From an uncultured Traorella sp. (GTDB lineage: Bacteria > Bacillota_I > Bacilli_A > Erysipelotrichales > Erysipelotrichaceae), in the NCBI GenBank assembly GCA_945938205.1, contig CAMEUL010000007.1:1-15494 (forward strand): a DNA stretch of 15,494 bases, in the 5' to 3' direction. The notes below the pieces were generated by a model, which was not told the origin of the DNA, did no database searches, and worked only from the letters and a program-made list of their open reading frames with translations. A program made the translations under genes and the position numbers. Positions 5,981-14,900 of this stretch are shown one piece after another (within the stretch, counting starts at the first letter, position 1; every line of letters begins with the position of its first letter).

Positions 5981-6090
5981 GTTCTCAATATATACCATAG
6001 ACAGCAACGGCGAAGGCTTAATCATGTTGCCGAGGTAGAAAGAGTTTTTAATGTTCTTTCAACTCACGCTGTCTGGCGTGAGTTTTATTT
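5981..6090 (+). promoter_or_regulatory. L10(L12)4-binding autoregulatory leader with attenuator
   Basis: The conserved ribosomal protein L10 leader pattern is present: TAGACAGCAAC, then CTTAAT (6018-6023), then GTTGCCGAGGT. GCAAC (6004-6008) pairs with GTTGC (6026-6030), leaving the kink-turn-type joint that the L10-L12 complex recognises. Downstream, GAGTT (6042-6046) can pair with AACTC (6061-6065), which would break the terminator stem and serve as the antiterminator. Excess L10(L12)4 should therefore favour termination and lower rplJ-rplL expression. This mechanism is known for Firmicutes; here it is inferred from matching sequence and layout. Confidence 0.88.
6061..6086 (+). terminator. 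Attenuator terminator in the L10 leader
   Basis: AACTCACGC (6061-6069) pairs perfectly with GCGTGAGTT (6076-6084) around a 6-nt loop, followed by TT and then ATTT. It lies 46 nt before the rplJ start and inside its transcript, so it must be conditional. Confidence 0.88.
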
Positions 6091-6132
6091 CTTACGGATA
6101 TATTGAATCAATAGAAAATAGGAGGTGTAACT

Positions 6133-6624
6133 ATGAACCAAGCGGTAGTCGAATCAAAGAAAGCGGTTGTTTCTGAAATCGCAACAAAGCTGAAAGAATC
6201 AGAATCAACTGTAATCGTTGAATATCGTGGACTTACAGTGAAGGAAGTTACAGAACTTCGTCGTGCTTTAAGAGAAGAAGACGTTGAAATGAAAGTTTAC
6301 AAGAACAAGCTTTCTCAGCGTGCTGCTAATGAAGCAGGATACGAAGGATTATGTGAAAACCTTACTGGACCAAATGCGTTGGTATTTGGTAAAGACGCTA
6401 CAGCACCTGCTCGTGTTTTAAGCAAATTTGCGAAAGATCATGACAAACTGGTGTTGAAAGCAGGTACTGTTGAAGGAAAGATCGTTGATGTTGATACATT
6501 GAACTCAATTTCCAAACTGCCAAACCGCGAAGGTATGTACTCTATGTTGTTGAGCTGCTTGCAGGCTCCTGTACGTAACTTTGCATGTGTGGTAAAAGCT
6601 GTTGCTGATGCAAAAGCTGAATAA
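6133..6624 (+). CDS. rplJ: 50S ribosomal protein L10
   Basis: A 163-residue protein at the base of the ribosomal stalk. Its C-terminal helix carries the L7/L12 dimers and its N-terminal domain binds 23S rRNA next to L11. The N-terminus shows the standard STVIVEYRGLTVKEVTELR, followed by KVYKNKLSQRAA and LTGPNALVFGKD, all typical of the family. An AGGAGGTG ribosome site (6121-6128) precedes the ATG at 6133. It is first in the operon with rplL, which starts 32 nt downstream, and is regulated by the L10 leader. Length is normal and nothing is missing. Confidence 0.97.
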   Translation: MNQAVVESKKAVVSEIATKLKESESTVIVEYRGLTVKEVTELRRALREEDVEMKVYKNKLSQRAANEAGYEGLCENLTGPNALVFGKDATAPARVLSKFAKDHDKLVLKAGTVEGKIVDVDTLNSISKLPNREGMYSMLLSCLQAPVRNFACVVKAVADAKAE

Positions 6625-6656
6625 GAAAAGTCAAAAAAATTAGGAGGAAAATAAAA

Positions 6657-7028
6657 ATGGCTAAATTAACTAACGAAGAAGTAATTGCTTCATTAAAAGA
6701 AATGAGCATTCTTGAATTAAACGACTTAATCAAAGCAATCGAAGATGAATTTGGAGTAACTGCTGCTGCTCCTGTAGCTGTAGCTGCTGTTGCTGATACA
6801 GCTGCTGCTGCTGGACCAAGCGAAGTAACTGTAACATTAACTGATGTTGGAGCTACTAAAGTTGCTGTTATCAAGGCTGTTCGTGAAATCACTGGATTAG
6901 GACTTGTAGAAGCTAAGGGTCTCGTTGACAAGTGCCCAAGCGCAATCAAGGAAAACATCAAACCAGAAGAAGCTGAAGAAATCAAGAAGAAACTGGTTGA
7001 AGCCGGTGCAACTGTAGAAGTTAAATAG
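6657..7028 (+). CDS. rplL: 50S ribosomal protein L7/L12
   Basis: A 123-residue stalk protein present in several copies per ribosome; it recruits and activates the translational GTPases EF-Tu, EF-G and IF2. The N-terminal dimerisation and L10-binding domain (about 1-33) contains LNDLIKAIEDEFGVTAAA. A flexible Ala/Val-rich hinge follows (about 35-53). The C-terminal factor-binding domain carries KVAVIKAVREITGLGLVEAK, with the Lys and Arg residues that contact the GTPases. AGGAGG precedes the start with an A-rich spacer, typical of a highly expressed gene. It ends the rplJ-rplL unit, with a terminator 23 nt after the stop. Confidence 0.98.
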   Translation: MAKLTNEEVIASLKEMSILELNDLIKAIEDEFGVTAAAPVAVAAVADTAAAAGPSEVTVTLTDVGATKVAVIKAVREITGLGLVEAKGLVDKCPSAIKENIKPEEAEEIKKKLVEAGATVEVK

Positions 7029-7051
7029 TTGTATACAAAATTAAATTGAAA

Positions 7052-7075
7052 ACAAAAAGGCGAAAGCCTTTTTGT
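7052..7075 (+). terminator. Intrinsic terminator after rplL
   Basis: ACAAAAAGGC (7052-7061) and GCCTTTTTGT (7066-7075) form a perfect 10-bp stem around GAAA, with the T run inside the 3' arm. The A and T flanks would let it work on both strands. It separates rplJ-rplL from the methyltransferase gene and rpoBC. Confidence 0.85.
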
Positions 7076-7097
7076 GTCTGGAAAGGATGTTGATAAT

Positions 7098-7694
7098 ATG
7101 AGTCATTACTTTACAGATAATCGAAATTTAGCGTAAAACCGAAAGGATTTATCTTTTCGGTTTTCGTGCTTTAATCTTGTATTTACAAGTGATACAGGTG
7201 TCTTTTGTAAAGACTATATTGATGAAGGATCCGCTTTTTTTCTTGAAGTACTTCATCAGCAGCCTTTACAAAACAAAATATTGGATGTTGGCTGTGGATA
7301 TGGTGTTTTAGGAATCACCTTAAAGAAATGCTTTCCAGAGAGTCACGTCGATATGGTAGAAATCAATCCGCGTGCGATGGAACTGGCCAAAATTAATGCA
7401 GGAAGAAATCATACAGAAGTCAATATATTCGAAAGTGATGTTTATTCAAATGTCAAGGATACAGATTATACCGATATTATCACCAATCCTCCGATTCGTG
7501 CAGGAAAAAAAGTGATTTATAAAATCTTTGAAGAGGCCAAGGAACATTTGTGTGAAAATGGATGCCTTTGGATCGTCATAAGAAAATCGCATGGTGCTCC
7601 AAGTGCTGTTCAGTTTTTGAAGGAAGTGTTTGGAAACTGTGAAATCATTGGTCGAAAAAAAGGGTATTATGTCTTAAAGTCAGTAAAAAAATAA
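7098..7694 (+). pseudogene. RsmC/YbxB-like rRNA methyltransferase gene interrupted by an in-frame stop
   Basis: The reading frame is that of the class I SAM-dependent methyltransferase found between rplL and rpoB in Firmicutes (YbxB in B. subtilis; RsmC-like, probably modifying a 16S rRNA guanine). It starts at ATG 7098 with MSHYFTDNRNLA, then meets TAA at 7134-7136 (codon 13). The frame then continues unbroken to 7694 with family strings: DLSFRF, LVFTSDTGVFCKDYIDEGS, motif I LDVGCGYGVLG (from 7281) and the catalytic motif IITNPPIRAGK. There is no shift of frame. No usable start lies between the stop and the TTG in motif I, so without readthrough the product would lack the N-terminal 60 residues. 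It may be a recent pseudogene, a readthrough gene or a sequence error. Only one base differs between TAA and sense codons such as AAA or TCA. No promoter of its own is evident. Confidence 0.8.
7135..7164 (+). other. 13-bp hairpin starting inside the premature stop codon
   Basis: Bases 7135-7147 pair with 7152-7164 over 13 positions, all Watson-Crick except one G-U, around a TTTA loop. The core is CCGAAAGGA against TCTTTTCGG, with AAAA before and TTTT after. It looks like an intrinsic terminator lying within the interrupted methyltransferase frame, so it may be a second terminator behind rplL. The T run is only four long, which lowers the confidence for termination. Confidence 0.6.
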
Positions 7695-7723
7695 TTGACA
7701 TCTTGATATGAATAAGATAATAT
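7695..7723 (+). promoter_or_regulatory. Promoter of rpoB-rpoC
   Basis: TTGACA (7695-7700) starts right after the methyltransferase stop codon, with TAATAT (7718-7723) 17 nt further. A perfect TATAAT at 7721-7726 would need a 20-nt spacer, so the exact -10 is uncertain. The whole stretch 7695-7755 is very AT-rich. A separate rpoBC promoter fits the terminator behind rplL. Confidence 0.6.
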
Positions 7724-7753
7724 AATAAATTGCATAATAGTAAATAAAATATA

Positions 7754-7785
7754 ATGGCAAAAGTGTCGATTTCGGCACTTGTCAT
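7754..7785 (+). promoter_or_regulatory. Hairpin in the rpoB leader
   Basis: ATGGC (7754-7758) pairs with GTCAT (7781-7785), then AAGTGTCG (7761-7768) pairs with CGGCACTT (7773-7780) around ATTT, with AA bulged at 7759-7760; each helix has one G-U pair. No T run follows, so it is not a terminator. It lies 19 nt before the rpoB start and just upstream of the AAAGGA ribosome site. Confidence 0.55.
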
Positions 7786-7804
7786 AGTGAAAGGACGTGT
7801 GTGC

Positions 7805-10800
7805 ATGGAAGAAAAAAAGACTTATAAAATCGTACCTTCGGGGAAGAAAGCAGAACGTCGTAACTATTCAAAAGTAAGTGGAAGTCTGGACCTGCCAAAC
7901 TTGGTTGAAATTCAGACAGATTCTTTTGAATGGTTTTTAAACAAGGGAATCCGGGAAGTTTTTGAAGAAATTTATCCTATCAGCAACTTTGGTGGAAATA
8001 TTAAGTTATATTTCAAGGATTATGAATTTGAAACTCCTAAGTATACGGCTGAGGAGTCTCAGTTCCGTGAATGTAATTTTGCAGCTCCATTGAAAGCAAC
8101 AATGGAACTGGAAATTACAGATACAAATACAGGAGAAGTATTGACCAAGCAAGAAGATGTCTTCCTTGGTGATTTTCCTTTGATGACTGAAACCGGAACA
8201 TTTGTGATCAATGGTGCAGAACGTGTTATCGTTTCTCAAATCGTGCGTTCACCAGGGGCTTATTTCGACAGTGGTATAGAGGAAAAGACGGGGAAAGAAA
8301 CTTACAGCTGTGAGTTGATCCCAAGCCGTGGAACATGGCTCGAATTCTTTACTGAAAGCAAGAAAAGTGCTGCCGGAAGATCTCTTACAGTAAGTATTGA
8401 CCGTAAGCGTAAGATTATGTCTACCGTGCTCTTTAAAGCAATCGGTATGGCATTGGATATGGATCGCAGTGATGATCCAATGGATACTCACAACATTGAA
8501 ACTTTCCTGAAAGCATTAGGAAGAAACACAGTGTTTGATAAACCTGAAATTGATGAAACCAGAGAATATTTGAATATTTATCTGCTTCTTTATGGTGCTT
8601 ATTTTGGAAAATATGAAGATGTTGAAAACACATTGATCAACGATAAAGTAAAAACGACACAGGAAGCTTTATTGTCTATTTATGAAAATCAGCGTCCTGA
8701 TGAAAATCCAATTTTGGATGGATCCATCAACCTGATGAATGCGAAATTCTTTGATCGCAGAAGATATGATTTGACCAAAGCAGGACGTTATAAGCTTGAA
8801 AAGAAATTAAATGCAATCAATCGTATCGAACATCACACACTGGCTCATGACATTATTGGTGCTGATGGCAAAGTGTTCATGAAAAAAGGAACACTCATCA
8901 ATCGTGATGAAAGAGAAATACTGAAACCTGAACTGAAAAAAGGGATTTATGTAAAAGCCTTCCCATTTAATCCACTTTTCGTGCATGAAGATGTGGTGAC
9001 TTTGGAAACAAACTGCAAGAGAGGTCTTTTAGGACGTGTTCTTGCCAATGCTGTGGAATGTGCTCATGAAACATTCTACGAAGGTGATATTATTACAGAA
9101 GCTGTGTTGAAAGTTCTTGAAAAAGAATGTGAAAAAGTTTCTGTTTATGCAGGTGTCGTTGCTCAGCCTGTTAAGCTTACCAAGGAAAATGTGGCTTCTG
9201 TTCTGAATTATGGACAGCGTCTTTATGAATTGGGATGCATTACTGACAGCAAAGGAAACACTGTGCTTGCAGAAGATGGAGGACGTTTTGCAGAAGGCTT
9301 CATGCCACGTGTGAAAGCAGCTCCACTTAGCAGCGATTTATATGAAGAACTTGTCAATCGAGTACATAAGGATGAAGAACTGACAGCTTGGCTGGTAGGA
9401 GCTGCTGTACAGGAAATCATGATTATGGACAATAAAGGACAGGAAATCAAGATTACAGGGAATGACCCATTTGCCAACAAACATACCATTACTATTTCCG
9501 ATATGTATGCGTTCTATGCTTACATGCTGAATGTCATGGAAGGTGTAGGAGATACCGATGATATCGATATGCTTGGAAACCGCCGTATCCGTTCTGTTGG
9601 TGAACTGATTCAGAATCAGTTTAGAATTGGTCTTTCTAGAATGGAAAGAGTTGTCAAGGAAAGAATGTCCATTGCGGAAATTGAATCCTTAACACCTAAG
9701 AAGCTGACAAATATTCGTCCTTTGACAGCGGCTATCAAAGAATTCTTCTCTTCAAGTCAGCTGTCTCAATTCATGGATCAGCAGAATCCATTGGCAGAGT
9801 TGACCAACAAACGTCGTATTTCGGCTTTGGGACCTGGTGGTCTGAACCGTGACCGTGCAGGTTTTGAAGTGCGTGACGTTCATTCTTCTCACTATGGAAG
9901 AATCTGTCCAATTGAAACACCTGAAGGTCCAAACATCGGTTTGATCAACTATCTGACTTCTTATGGTAAGATCAATGAATATGGGTTCATTCAGACTCCA
10001 TATCGTAAAGTATTAAAAGATGGAACAGTACTGGAAGATGCTGTTTATCTGTCAGCAGATGAAGAACAGGATTACATTATTGCTCAGGCGAATGAGGTCA
10101 TTGACAACAAACTGGTCAATGAAAAAGTTGTCGCCCGTTATCGTGGTGAAACGATTCTGGCAGCGCGTGAACGTGTTGAACTGGCGGACGTTTCTCCAAA
10201 ACAGATTATTTCGATTGCGGCTGCATGTATCCCATTCCTTGAAAACGACGATGCATCTCGTGCCCTGATGGGTGCCAACATGCAGCGTCAGGCAGTCCCT
10301 CTTTTACGTCCGCATGCTCCTTTTGTTGGTACAGGTATGGAATACCGTGTTGCCAAGGATTCAGGAAGCTGTATCGTATGTAAGGAAGATGGAATTGTTG
10401 AATACGTTGATGCGACAAGACTTGTTGTAGCACAGGATAATGGTGAAAAACGTGAATATAAGATTCGCAAATTCAATCCATCCAATGCCGGAACAAGCAT
10501 CAATCAGATTCCAATCGTCAATAAAGGCGAACGTGTTGAAAAAGGTGATATTCTGGTTGATGGACCATCCATGGAAAATGGAGAATTGGCTCTTGGACAG
10601 AACGTAACCATTGCCTACATGACATGGAATGGATATAACTACGAAGATGCGATTATCATGTCTGAAAGACTGGTGAGAGATGATGTTTATACATCTATTC
10701 ACATTGAAGAATATGAAATTGACTGCCGTGAAACAAAACTCGGACCAGAAGAAATTACGCGTGATATTCCAAACGTTGGAGAAAATGCATGTCGTAATCT

Positions 10801-11941
10801 GGATTCAAGAGGTATTATCATGGTCGGAGCAGAAGTTCAGGAAGGCGATATCCTGGTAGGTAAAGTGACTCCTAAAGGACAGAGCGAAATTTCTCCTGAA
10901 GAAAAACTGCTGCTCGCTATCTTTGGTGAAAAATCACGTGAAGTACGTGACAACTCATTAAAAGTGCCTCATGGCGGTGCCGGTATCGTTCACTCTGTAC
11001 GTGTATTCAAACGTAAAGACGGACATGAACTGCCACCGGGAGTCAGTGAAACTATTAAAGTATACATCGTTCAGAAACGTAAGATTTCTGAAGGAGATAA
11101 GATGGCAGGTCGTCATGGAAACAAAGGGGTTATCTCAAAGATCCTTCCAGTGGAAGATATGCCATACATGCCAGATGGAACACCAGTGGATATCATGTTG
11201 AATCCATTCGGGGTACCAAGCCGTATGAACATCGGACAGGTGCTTGAAATTCACTTAGGATTTGCCGCTAAGAAACTGGGTGTCAAATTCGCAACGCCTG
11301 TATTCGATGGTATCAACAACGACGAATTGGCAAGTATCATGCAGGAAGCTAACATGACAAAAGATGGAAAGACCATCCTGTATGATGGACGTACAGGAGA
11401 TGCCTTCGATGAACGTATCTCTGTAGGTGTCATGTATATGATCAAACTGGCACACATGGTTGATGACAAGCTCCATGCACGTGCTACAGGTCCTTACTCA
11501 CTGGTAACACAGCAGCCATTGGGTGGTAAAGCTCAGAATGGTGGTCAGAGATTTGGAGAAATGGAAGTTTGGGCTCTTGAAGGATGGGGTGCAGCGCACA
11601 CACTTCAGGAAATCATGACCATTAAATCCGATGATATCATTGGACGTACCAAAACTTATGAAGCCATTATTAAAGGAAAAGATATTCCTGAACCGGGAAT
11701 TCCTGAAGCCTTTAGAGTTATGAAAAATGAACTTCAGGCATTGGCACTTGATGTGACATTGCTTGGTGATGAAGGAAATGAAGTTGATTTGTCAAAGATC
11801 GATGGTGAAGATGACAAAGCTGTTGTGAAACCAGAACTGTTCGTGGAACCTGAACAGGAACCTGAAGAAGAACTGGAAGAAGAAACCAGCGATATTGATG
11901 AATTAGAAACACCTCTGTTTACAGACGGTGAAGAAGAATAG
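7805..11941 (+). CDS. rpoB: DNA-directed RNA polymerase subunit beta
   Basis: The second-largest core RNA polymerase subunit, 1378 residues, forming half of the active-site cleft. The N-terminal SGSLDLPNLVEIQTDSFEWF and GTFVINGAERVIVSQIVRSP are standard. The rifampicin pocket (about 650-680) reads SSQLSQFMDQQNPLAELT then NKRRISALGPGGL, with Asn668 at the place of E. coli His526. Near the active site KMAGRHGNKG (Lys1099 onward) and FGVPSRMNIGQ are intact. The protein is about 185 residues longer than that of B. subtilis; most of the excess is an insertion at about residues 402-534, and the C-terminus has an acidic tail (about 1315-1378). I chose ATG 7805, behind AAAGGA; an in-frame ATG at 7754 sits in a hairpin without a ribosome site. 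rpoC starts 12 nt after the stop. Confidence 0.97.
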   Translation: MEEKKTYKIVPSGKKAERRNYSKVSGSLDLPNLVEIQTDSFEWFLNKGIREVFEEIYPISNFGGNIKLYFKDYEFETPKYTAEESQFRECNFAAPLKATMELEITDTNTGEVLTKQEDVFLGDFPLMTETGTFVINGAERVIVSQIVRSPGAYFDSGIEEKTGKETYSCELIPSRGTWLEFFTESKKSAAGRSLTVSIDRKRKIMSTVLFKAIGMALDMDRSDDPMDTHNIETFLKALGRNTVFDKPEIDETREYLNIYLLLYGAYFGKYEDVENTLINDKVKTTQEALLSIYENQRPDENPILDGSINLMNAKFFDRRRYDLTKAGRYKLEKKLNAINRIEHHTLAHDIIGADGKVFMKKGTLINRDEREILKPELKKGIYVKAFPFNPLFVHEDVVTLETNCKRGLLGRVLANAVECAHETFYEGDIITEAVLKVLEKECEKVSVYAGVVAQPVKLTKENVASVLNYGQRLYELGCITDSKGNTVLAEDGGRFAEGFMPRVKAAPLSSDLYEELVNRVHKDEELTAWLVGAAVQEIMIMDNKGQEIKITGNDPFANKHTITISDMYAFYAYMLNVMEGVGDTDDIDMLGNRRIRSVGELIQNQFRIGLSRMERVVKERMSIAEIESLTPKKLTNIRPLTAAIKEFFSSSQLSQFMDQQNPLAELTNKRRISALGPGGLNRDRAGFEVRDVHSSHYGRICPIETPEGPNIGLINYLTSYGKINEYGFIQTPYRKVLKDGTVLEDAVYLSADEEQDYIIAQANEVIDNKLVNEKVVARYRGETILAARERVELADVSPKQIISIAAACIPFLENDDASRALMGANMQRQAVPLLRPHAPFVGTGMEYRVAKDSGSCIVCKEDGIVEYVDATRLVVAQDNGEKREYKIRKFNPSNAGTSINQIPIVNKGERVEKGDILVDGPSMENGELALGQNVTIAYMTWNGYNYEDAIIMSERLVRDDVYTSIHIEEYEIDCRETKLGPEEITRDIPNVGENACRNLDSRGIIMVGAEVQEGDILVGKVTPKGQSEISPEEKLLLAIFGEKSREVRDNSLKVPHGGAGIVHSVRVFKRKDGHELPPGVSETIKVYIVQKRKISEGDKMAGRHGNKGVISKILPVEDMPYMPDGTPVDIMLNPFGVPSRMNIGQVLEIHLGFAAKKLGVKFATPVFDGINNDELASIMQEANMTKDGKTILYDGRTGDAFDERISVGVMYMIKLAHMVDDKLHARATGPYSLVTQQPLGGKAQNGGQRFGEMEVWALEGWGAAHTLQEIMTIKSDDIIGRTKTYEAIIKGKDIPEPGIPEAFRVMKNELQALALDVTLLGDEGNEVDLSKIDGEDDKAVVKPELFVEPEQEPEEELEEETSDIDELETPLFTDGEEE

Positions 11942-11953
11942 GAGGACGGGTAA

Positions 11954-14900
11954 ATGAGTGTAAACAATATTAGTTCTATACGAGTTCAATTGGCTTCTCC
12001 TCAACGTATTCTTGAATGGTCTCATGGTGAAGTTAAAAAACCTGAGACGATCAATTATCGTTCTCAAAAGCCTGAACGTGACGGATTGTTCTGCGAAAGA
12101 ATTTTCGGTCCAAGCAAGGATTGGGAATGCTACTGTGGAAAGTATAAGAAAGTTCGATATAAAGGAGTTGTTTGTGACCGTTGTGGTGTTGAAATCACTA
12201 AATCAAGTGTTCGTCGTGAAAGAATGGGACACATTGAATTGGCTGCACCGGTGGCACATATTTGGTATCTGAGAGGAATCCCTTCAAGAATGGCACTCCT
12301 TTTGGATATCACACCTAAACAGCTTGAAGAAGTAGTTTACTTTGTCAGCTGGATCGTCACAGATCCTCGTGATACCAAACTGATGTACAAGCAGATTCTC
12401 TCTGAAAGAGAATATCGTGAAAATGTCGCTATTTATGGACCTGGATCTTTTGTTGCTCAAACAGGAGCTGAAGCGATTCAGACACTTTTAAAGGAAGTTG
12501 GCATTGAAAAAGAATTCAATGCTGTGAAAGCAGATCTTGAAAATTCTCAGGGTGAAAAACGCAAGAAACTGATCAAGCGATTAGATACCATCGATGCATT
12601 CAGAAACTCTTCCAACAAGCCTGAATGGATGGTACTGACAGTGCTTCCTGTCATTCCACCTGATTTAAGACCTATGCTTCAACTGGATGGAGGACGTTTC
12701 GCAACCAGTGACTTGAATGATTTGTATCGCCGTGTCATTACACGTAACAATCGTTTGAAGAAATTATTGGATCTGGGAACTCCTGCGATCATCGTGCAGA
12801 ACGAAAAACGTATGCTTCAGGAAGCTGTGGATGCGCTGATCGATAATGGACGTCGTTCAAAGCCAATCAGTGGACCTGGAGGAAGAGCACTGAAATCACT
12901 TTCTCATTCTTTAAAAGGAAAACAGGGACGTTTCCGTCAGAACCTGCTCGGAAAACGTGTTGACTTCTCAGGACGTAGTGTTATTGCGGTTGGACCGGAC
13001 TTAAAGATGTACCAGTGTGGACTTCCTCGTGAAATGGCACTGCAGCTGTTTAAACCTTTTGTTATTAATGAAATTGTAAATAAAGACATTGCCAGCAATC
13101 CTAAGACAGCAGAAAAACTGATCGACCGTTTGGACCCACGAGTATGGGATATCGTGGAAGAAGTCATTGACGGATATCCGGTATTGCTGAACCGTGCACC
13201 TACATTGCACCGTCTGGGTATTCAGGCATTTAAACCAAAACTGGTAGAAGGACGTGCTATCCGTCTGCATCCATTGGTTACTACAGCATTCAATGCTGAC
13301 TTTGACGGTGACCAGATGGCTGTTCACGTTCCATTAAGTGAAGAAGCTCGTGCAGAAGCTCTCGTGCTGATGCTGGGTTCAAACAACATTCTTTCACCAA
13401 AAGATGGAAAGCCAATCGTAACACCTTCACAGGACATGGTTTTAGGTAACTACTATCTGACTATGGAAGAAACAGCAGAAGATATGCGTGAAGAAGCAAA
13501 ACGCTATCGTGACGTGGATTGTGAAGAACAGGCACTTCTCTGGGAAAGATTTGCTGACAATGAAGGGCATGTCTTTAAAGATGTTAACGAAGTCTTGATG
13601 GCCTATGACCAGAAAGCAGTTCACTTGCATTCAAGAATTGCTGTTCTTGCAGGATCATTAAATAAAACTACATTCACACCTGAACAGAATAAGATGTATC
13701 TGATGACAACTGTCGGAAAGATCATCTTCAACCAGATGTTCCCAAATGATTTCCCATATCTGAATGAAGTATCGGATGATAACTTCAAGGCAACACCAGA
13801 TCGTTTCTTCATTAAACCGGGAGAAAATGTGAAGGAAATTATCGCTTCACAGCCAATCATTCCAGAAGTGAAGAAAAAACAGTTGGGTCTCGTTATTGCT
13901 CAGGTATTCGCAAGATATTCTACTCAGAAAACAAGTGAAATTTTGGATGCTATCAAAGACCTTGGATTCAAGTATTCTACAGTTGCCGGTATCACAGTTG
14001 CCTTAAGTGATATTCAGGTCGTAGAAAACAAAGAAGAAAAGATTGAAGAAGGAAAACGTAAAGCAGAAGAACTCATGGCATTGCGTCGTAAAGGAAAACT
14101 TACGATGCAGGAATGGGAAACTCATCTGAATAAATTATGGGATAACATCAAGAATCAGATCGGTGATGAACTGATGGAAAACCTGGATCACAAAAACTCC
14201 ATCAACATGATGGCGGATTCCGGAGCTCGTGGTAACAAGTCAAACTTTACTCAGCTGGCAGGTATGCGTGGATTGATGAGTAAACCAAGTCAGTCTAAGT
14301 CTGCGAAGAGTTATCAGCCTTCAATCATCGAGGTACCAATTTATTCATGTTTCCGTGAAGGATTGAACGTATCAGAATTCTTTATTTCTACACATGGTGT
14401 TCGTAAAGGATTAACCGATACAGCCTTGAAAACAGCTGAATCTGGATATCTGACAAGACGTCTGGTAGACGTAGCACAGGATATTGTTGTTCGTGAAGAA
14501 GATTGCGGTACAGATAATGGGTTCCTTGTTGAAACGATCATGGATCGTAAAACAAATACTGAAATTATTCGTCTCTATGACCGTCTGGTCGGACGTTATT
14601 CAAAAGAAACCATTACTGATCCTAAAACAGGAGAAGTAATCATCGAATCCGATGAATACATTGATGAAACCATCGCCAAGAAAATTGTGGATGCAGGCAT
14701 TGAAAAAGTGCTGATCCGCAGTGCCTTTACATGTAAATCCATTTATGGTGTATGTAAGAAATGCTACGGACGCAATATGGCAACCGGAAAAGTTGTTGAA
14801 GTCGGAGAATCTATTGGTATCATGGCTGCTCAGTCTATTGGGGAACCAGGTACACAGCTGACAATGCGTACCTTCCATACAGGAGGGGTAGCAAGTGCCG

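Noticed and set aside
7220..7258. Inverted repeat TGATGAAG...CTTCATCA inside the interrupted methyltransferase
   Set aside because: The 23-nt loop and the coding context make an 8-bp repeat weak evidence for a functional structure.
7721..7755. Perfect TATAAT boxes at 7721-7726 and 7750-7755
   Set aside because: Neither has a -35 box at 16-18 nt; in such AT-rich sequence they may be chance. TAATAT at 7718 fits TTGACA better.
7754..7804. Upstream in-frame ATG for rpoB
   Set aside because: There is no ribosome site before it, the codon is buried in a hairpin, and the extra 17 residues do not resemble RpoB.
10206..10702. Open frames on the opposite strand of rpoB, and similar ones in cysS and rpoC
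   Set aside because: They overlap fully conserved coding sequence, have no ribosome sites and show no recognisable protein; they are shadows.
11818..11890. Repeated GAACCTGAA-like units near the rpoB end
   Set aside because: They are codons of a Glu/Pro-rich tail, not a separate DNA repeat.
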